From Hamiltosporidium magnivora (taxonomy: Eukaryota > Microsporidia > Dubosqiidae): 15,856 nucleotides of DNA. Numbering within the stretch: the stretch's first letter is position 1; every line of letters starts with the position of its first letter. Shown one piece after another: positions 11,870-15,856 of the stretch. The position numbers and the translations under genes are program-made. Below the pieces are notes generated by a model. That model was not told where the DNA came from, made no database searches, and saw only the letters and a list, made by a program, of their open reading frames with translations. The stretch spans positions 1-15,856 of the forward strand of contig PITI01000254.1 in NCBI GenBank assembly GCA_004325065.1, given 5' to 3'.

Positions 11870-13914
11870 TAAAGGCATGTTTTACACTAAATCTAGCATG
11901 TTTGTTTGGCACGGAAAACTGATTCGGCCTTAGATACTTGAAAGATATGAATTTTTTAAATCAGAAACATTTTTATCGGTATTTAAATAGAATTCAGACA
12001 AAAAATATGTGTATTTTTATATAAAAAACTAAAATACATTTCTTGTCTATCCGAAAATTGGCTATGGAATTCTCATTAATAAATATCTTTCTTTCTATTG
12101 CAATAAGAAATTATTTAATGTTTACATTTCAAGGTATCTGGCTTGAGCCTGTTAAACCAATAATTATTCGAATATTTTGAAAATCAGATTCAGATTAGTA
12201 TTATTCGGTTTAAATAGAATGTTTTGGATTGTTTTGCTCTTAGCACATTACGAATAGTAACAGAAATATTTTAATCAAATATTTTCATGTTCTCAAACTT
12301 TATTATAATGTGACTCGTTTTTACCTATCAATTTCATATTTCAGTAACTTGATTTTTCATCTCTCGAACAATTGACTAATATACTTGTGTAAATATATTT
12401 TTATTGAATATATTGTTAAATTTGATCGTTTTTATAGCCTTAATACTTTTTTATAGCTTATACTATCTGTTATTAGAAAAATATTCTTAAGACTGTAATT
12501 TATTATTTCCTGGTTATAGTCTTATCTTACAAATAAATTATGTAGCGTGTATCATATTATTTTATATTTTGACAATGAATTGTATAAAACAGGCTATAAT
12601 TTAATAAGAATTCTTCATAGGAAATTAGAAATTTATATATATAATCAGATGGAATCACATAATTACGACAATAATATTCCTTGCTTTTTTTGTAAAAACT
12701 ATTAGCTTGTTTATTTTATCCTTGGTTATATTTTCAATTTAACCATAATCTATAAATCATTCATCTTAAAAACTTATTTTAGTAGAAAAGTTTATTTTTA
12801 AATTACTCATTAAATTTTAAGTTAGAATAATCTTGCCAAGTTATTCTTCTTTTTTGATATAATTTATTATATGAATACAATGCACAACTTTTTTTGAGAA
12901 TTCTATCTTTGTATCAAGATCTTTGTGTGGCAACGAATAATGTAATATTATTTCCAAAAAAGGTCATAATAGTAGAATTTCGCTTCATAAGAGCAACCAT
13001 AGTGATTTGATTTCAAGTCTTTAATCGTATGAAAGTAATCTTTAATTAAATGAATCATACAGAATTATACACATGACAAATTCGTTATTCCATTTTTATA
13101 AATTTCTATCTTTTATATAAATTAAAAGCCATTAACTATAGAACCTTCAAGGTTTCTCATATTTTATTCACGTCCAGCAAAAACAAAATTTAACCTATAA
13201 CTGATTCTATATTTTCTTTATCTTAGTTTTTTTTGGGTACAGCCAATCTATCATTTCAGATTTAATAGTTTACGAGAATTATAATTGGTATAATACATAA
13301 CTCTATTTGAAATTCACTTTTATGTTGTGAAAAATATAAATTTAAAAACAGACCCAATTCACTTAGATTATGTTTGTATTATACTCAAAGACAGTGAATT
13401 AAATAATATTCTAAAAATATAATATTTTGAATTGACTTCCTTCTCTAGATCTAAAAAAAGCTGACTATTAATTCTATAAATTAAGGAGCTAAGTCAAAAT
13501 TTTGATTAAGTATTTCTTTTGTATGAAGATAAATTTTTCGAATTAATCTTGTAATTCTCTGTGGATTTATTTGAGTATTAGTATTATATAATCTGAAAAG
13601 GAATCTTTACATTTGTAAATTTTTGATTAATTTTCGCGGTTCATAATTGCCCCATCTCTATTACCCCTTTGTATTTTCAATGTATTTATACCTCGGTTAT
13701 TTTCTATTTATTCATCTTTAAAGCTCAGATTAAAATAGAACTATTTTTTAAATATTAGAGGTCAAGCGAAAAAAAATGCTTGTATACTTTTAATTTTCCA
13801 TCCAAAAATATTTATCTTTATAATATATAAATAAAACCATTTCCTCCTATGTTAGCATTTCTTATTAAGAAAATAATACTAATTAAAAAATAAAGTAAAA
13901 TTAAACGCGCTTTA
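11870..13914. other. AT-rich gene desert, no supportable gene
   Basis: About 2 kb of A/T-rich sequence with frequent stops in all frames and no frame of notable length. No RNA gene, terminator or repeat was recognised. Its right side abuts the eroded C-terminal end of the integrase relic. Residual mobile-element sequence too decayed to read may extend into it. Confidence 0.6.
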
Positions 13915-13961
13915 TTACACTTTTCTAGACAGTTTTTTTTGACAATTATTGTTTTCTGATT

Positions 13962-14366
13962 CTACCATATTATTAATAGAAATATTGTTACTCTATAGAC
14001 AATATCATTATTAAAATCAATTAAACGGTGCGAGTTTAGTCAACGGATTTTCTTCGAAACCATTTTTTTATAAACCAAAATAACATTAAGGAATTTCGGT
14101 GTAGCTATTTTGAATCTTTACTTTCTATGATTCTTTTTTTTTTTGTATTTCTCAAAATTTTTAATTATTCATGCAGCTGTTTCCAGATTCTTATCAATGA
14201 CAGAAGAAGTAGTTTTTGATATTCAAGCAAGATATCGAAGCTCATTTACTTCTGTATACATTTCAACGCAATCTATATATTCCACTGTGTATATCCTGAA
14301 TCATGGTAATTTTGATGTTAATACCTCGGAACTAATTTCGTCGAGTAATACTAAATCATAACTTAT
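13962..14366 (-). other. Integrase relic: C-terminal region
   Basis: A single frame runs about 135 codons from 14366 to TAG at 13962-13964, with only five internal stops: TGA at 14301, 14223, 14169 and 14040, and TAA at 14118 (left coordinates). Each is one C-to-T step from CGA (Arg) or CAA (Gln). The composition is clearly protein-like (DEISSEVL, YTEVNELRYLA, TSSVIDKNLETAA, VYKKMVSKK, FNNDIVYRV) and resembles the variable tail that follows integrase cores and often ends in an SH3-like fold. The preceding link, NPRSDGIVPRK, lies in another frame at about 14366-14400. After 13964 a shifted frame stays open to TAA at 13915-13917 and may be the last part. Confidence 0.7.
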
Positions 14367-14456
14367 TTCCTTGGTACTATACCATCAGAGCGAGGATTAT
14401 TTAATTCAGGTTGATCGAAAAAAAGTGCAATAGTAATTTATTTGTGTCAATATTTA

Positions 14457-14850
14457 TTGTCTTATTATATGCCATATAACATCATTATGAAAACCAATCC
14501 ACGTTTTTATACCAGAAACATATATTTTTTTGGAACTCATTTTAATTGTTTGATTTGCCCGTTCAACCTACCCTGAACTTTTGGATTGCGTGGTCTTCAA
14601 TGTATAAGTTGCATGTTAAGAGCCGTTAAGTGTGTTTCCATCAATTCATTTTTAAATTCTTTACCATTATCAGACTAAATCGCTATTGGAATGCCGAAAT
14701 TATCGAATAGAAATTTGAACGGACTGTGAAGTTTTGTTTTATAGCTTAAAATTCCGGAGATGGTTTGTATAAGATCCGATTACGTTTAAAATTAAATATT
14801 TTACATCATTTTGATGCGTATCTTCTAGGATTTACACAATCAATCATATA
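14457..14850 (-). other. Integrase relic: catalytic core (DDE, D-X35-E)
   Basis: The first Asp is at 14839-14841, in the same frame as the zinc-binding part. The reading then moves frame near 14810-14822 (NDVKYLILNVI), again near 14715-14730 (FDNFGIP), and finally by a one-base deletion at about 14567-14569. That deletion separates NPKVQG from VERANQTIK. In-frame stops are TAG at 14675-14677, directly before SDNGKEF where the family usually has Gln, and TGA at 14597-14599, just after the IH and before RPRN. Past the catalytic Glu the frame continues through TWIGF and NDVIWH to a TAA at 14454-14456. Confidence 0.85.
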
Positions 14851-14943
14851 TATAATATTTTTCTGTAAAATTCTTAATATTTATTTGCTGAATTTCCTTC
14901 AAAAAATGATATCTAACACTTGACCATGATTTTGCCTATTCGC

Positions 14944-15165
14944 TTATGCATGCGTGGGAATTTCATAATATTTTTGTCTAATTAATGTAATCATTCTATT
15001 AATTCCACTATGTGCCGCAATAAGTTCTATCTCAATTATATGTTTAATTAGCACATTTTGAAATCCAAAAACAACTTTCAGCATATCTGGCGCATGTTTG
15101 AAGCAAAGATCATCTCCAAGTATTATAACCTGGTTATACTTTCTTCTCAAAAGTCTTTTGTTTGT
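14944..15165 (-). other. Integrase relic: N-terminal HHCC-like domain
   Basis: This is an open frame of 73 codons ending in TAA at 14944-14946, with only a TTG (15150) as a possible start. It carries the pattern HSGINRM..LI.QKYY, typical of the integrase zinc-binding (H2C2) domain; the His at 15010-15012 is the likely second ligand. The expected CxxC that should follow the YY motif falls after the stop in another frame. There the corresponding codons read Trp and Ser (KSWSS), so the Cys pair appears lost. Upstream of 15165 a different frame (about 15166-15255) reads KKEENDILVFF, then a TGA, and may be more of the N-terminus. Confidence 0.7.
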
Positions 15166-15469
15166 TTAGTGTATTTAGGTAGTTACTGTTCGGGCTTCAA
15201 AAAAACACTAAAATATCATTTTCTTCCTTTTTTTCGCAAATTGCGATCCTTAGCATTTAACCTACATTATTTTTTGCTATTAGTAAGATAAAAATTTAAA
15301 AAAAATAAGAAATGAGGAACTACGTTATTTTTAGAGCTTTATTCATTGTTAAGGGTCTTTTGCTTGGAAATCTATTTCCTATAACATGTTATTGCACTTT
15401 AAATATTTATTCAATCTATAATATCAAACAATAAAAAGTCGTAAAAATTACATTGAGATTATTTTATAT
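15166..15469. other. AT-rich stretch between integrase relic and right repeat
   Basis: About 300 bases with no readable gene. The part next to the relic (to about 15255) may hold further eroded integrase N-terminus on the minus strand. The rest is A/T-rich with stops in every frame. If the element were a complete LTR retrotransposon, RT and RNase H would be expected here. They are absent, so the element was truncated or interrupted before the repeat. Confidence 0.5.
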
Positions 15470-15472
15470 CTG

Positions 15473-15521
15473 TTGCCAAGCGGAGGGAGGATAACCACAT
15501 AAAAAACTTTCTGCTTGGCAA
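15473..15521 (+). other. Perfect 9-bp inverted repeat / hairpin at repeat edge
   Basis: TTGCCAAGC at 15473-15481 is the exact reverse complement of GCTTGGCAA at 15513-15521, with a 31-base spacer. It sits exactly where composition shifts from A/T-rich to GC-richer, about 100 bases before the part of copy B that can be aligned to copy A. It probably marks the 5' edge of the repeat element. The left copy starts too far inside to test this. Confidence 0.5.
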
Positions 15522-15575
15522 TGAGTGTGTGAAACTGATGTGAGGTCATTGTTTGGATTTTTAGTTGGAATAAAA

Positions 15576-15856
15576 CCACACTACATCTTCGGTTGTTTTA
15601 TGGGAGGTTGTATGAGCAATAGAGGTCTACGAAATAGCGAAACTTTTTCTAAAAATTTATTTGTAGTTTTTTATGTAACCAGATTACAGACCGCAGCTGA
15701 ACATGTAGGTAATTGCCATGTAAAAGCATGGAAACTTAGCCTTGCTTACTCGGGTTAGAAGACTTAGCGCCTGGGAGATATAAAAATAAAACCCATTAAA
15801 AGCCGGGAGAGCTAATTAGCAGGTTATACCTGTCGGTATGACATTGCACTGTCTAG
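15576..15856. repeat. Dispersed repeat, copy B (cut by right window edge)
   Basis: This aligns end to end with 1-280 in the same orientation at roughly 83% identity, and is cut at the equivalent of position 280. The element probably starts upstream, near 15470, where GC rises. It carries CCATG-taaaag-CATGG (15716-15731), the palindrome GCTAATTAGC (15811-15820), and CAGG-ttata-CCTG (15820-15832). The first stem is broken in copy A, the last survives there through a G-U pair. A 77-codon frame (15525-15758) spans the start. It matches copy A's frame for 47 codons but is closed there, and it has no known domain. The two copies are direct repeats about 15.3 kb apart, too diverged to be a circular overlap and not placed like LTRs of the integrase relic. 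Confidence 0.85.

Larger units (their letters stand above)
13962..15165 (-). pseudogene. Decayed retroviral-type (DDE) integrase
   Basis: This is a remnant of the integrase that inserts an LTR retrotransposon, or a related Ginger-type DNA transposon, into chromosomal DNA. Reading down the minus strand there is an N-terminal zinc-binding-like region (AHSGINRM, then LIRQKYYEIP), the first catalytic Asp in MIDC (codon 14839-14841), then LNVI and SYT. These are followed by FDNFGIPIA, a TAG stop, SDNGKEF with the second Asp (14669-14671), RPRNPKVQG, and VERANQTIK with the catalytic Glu. Counting codons between Asp and Glu gives exactly 35, the family spacing, crossing one stop and one single-base deletion. 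A C-terminal region follows with DEISSEVL and, much later, FNNDIVYRV. All three minus frames are used in turn, so at least four indels have accumulated. No RT or protease is seen upstream. The gene is dead. Ty3-like versus Ginger/KRBA2-like cannot be settled from the relic. Confidence 0.9.

Noticed and set aside
11182..11940. Ciliate-type genetic code (TAA/TAG read as Gln) because stops here are TAA/TAG and TGA is rare in two frames
   Set aside because: The integrase relic is interrupted by several TGA codons and by frameshifts, so simple decay explains it. The TGA shortage here is within chance.
14143..15291. Plus-strand open frames at 14143-14361 and 15058-15291
   Set aside because: They lie antisense to the integrase relic and are shadows of its protein-like minus-strand frames.
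15470..15560. A group II intron 5' end (GTGTG near 15525) leading into the repeat
   Set aside because: No domain V motif, no tetraloop-receptor pair in the right order and no intron-encoded RT could be found. Kept only as one possibility for a covariance search.
1..15856. Circular molecule or terminally redundant contig, because both ends match
   Set aside because: The ends differ at roughly one base in six and have different flanks, so they are separate copies and not an overlap.
1..15856. The end repeats as LTRs of a single giant retroelement
   Set aside because: The interior is almost entirely non-coding and the only element gene is a truncated integrase on the minus strand next to one end. 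No primer-binding site or polypurine tract was seen at the borders.

Overview
This is an extremely AT-rich window (by eye roughly 20-25% GC) with almost no intact coding capacity. It looks like intergenic, repeat-derived DNA from an AT-rich eukaryote with a loosely packed genome. A broken integrase of the eukaryotic LTR-retrotransposon / Ginger / KRBA2-SCAND3 type argues against a bacterium. An AT-rich unicellular parasite such as a microsporidian with a gene-poor genome would fit, but the sequence does not prove that. No intact gene, tRNA, rRNA or CRISPR array was found.

Layout: (1) Positions 1 to about 560 are distinctly richer in GC than what follows. Positions 1-280 recur in the same orientation at 15576-15856, at the other end of the window, at roughly 83% identity. 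This is a dispersed repeat cut by both window edges. It carries several short perfect hairpins, including a cUUCGg tetraloop, and looks more like a structured RNA or mobile-element UTR than a protein gene. (2) About 561-11000 is a gene desert of A/T-rich sequence. Its longest uninterrupted frame is 7837-8118 on the minus strand, and it has no ATG. (3) Positions 11005 to about 11869 (+) are somewhat GC-richer. They hold several gene-like frame fragments and two GTAAGT...AG intron-like segments. This is a candidate relic of an unrecognised gene, held at low confidence. (4) About 11870-13915 is again desert. (5) Positions 13962-15165 (minus) hold the clearest feature: a decayed retroviral-type integrase with an HHCC-type N-terminal region, a DDE core with the exact D-X35-E spacing, and a C-terminal region, broken by frameshifts and stops. 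Most of its stops are one C-to-T change away from Gln or Arg codons. (6) The window closes with a hairpin (15473-15521) that probably belongs to the second repeat copy.

No genes can be shown to work together. The picture is of mobile-element debris eroding toward A+T. The shared ends probably mark why the contig stops where it does, because they sit in a repeat.
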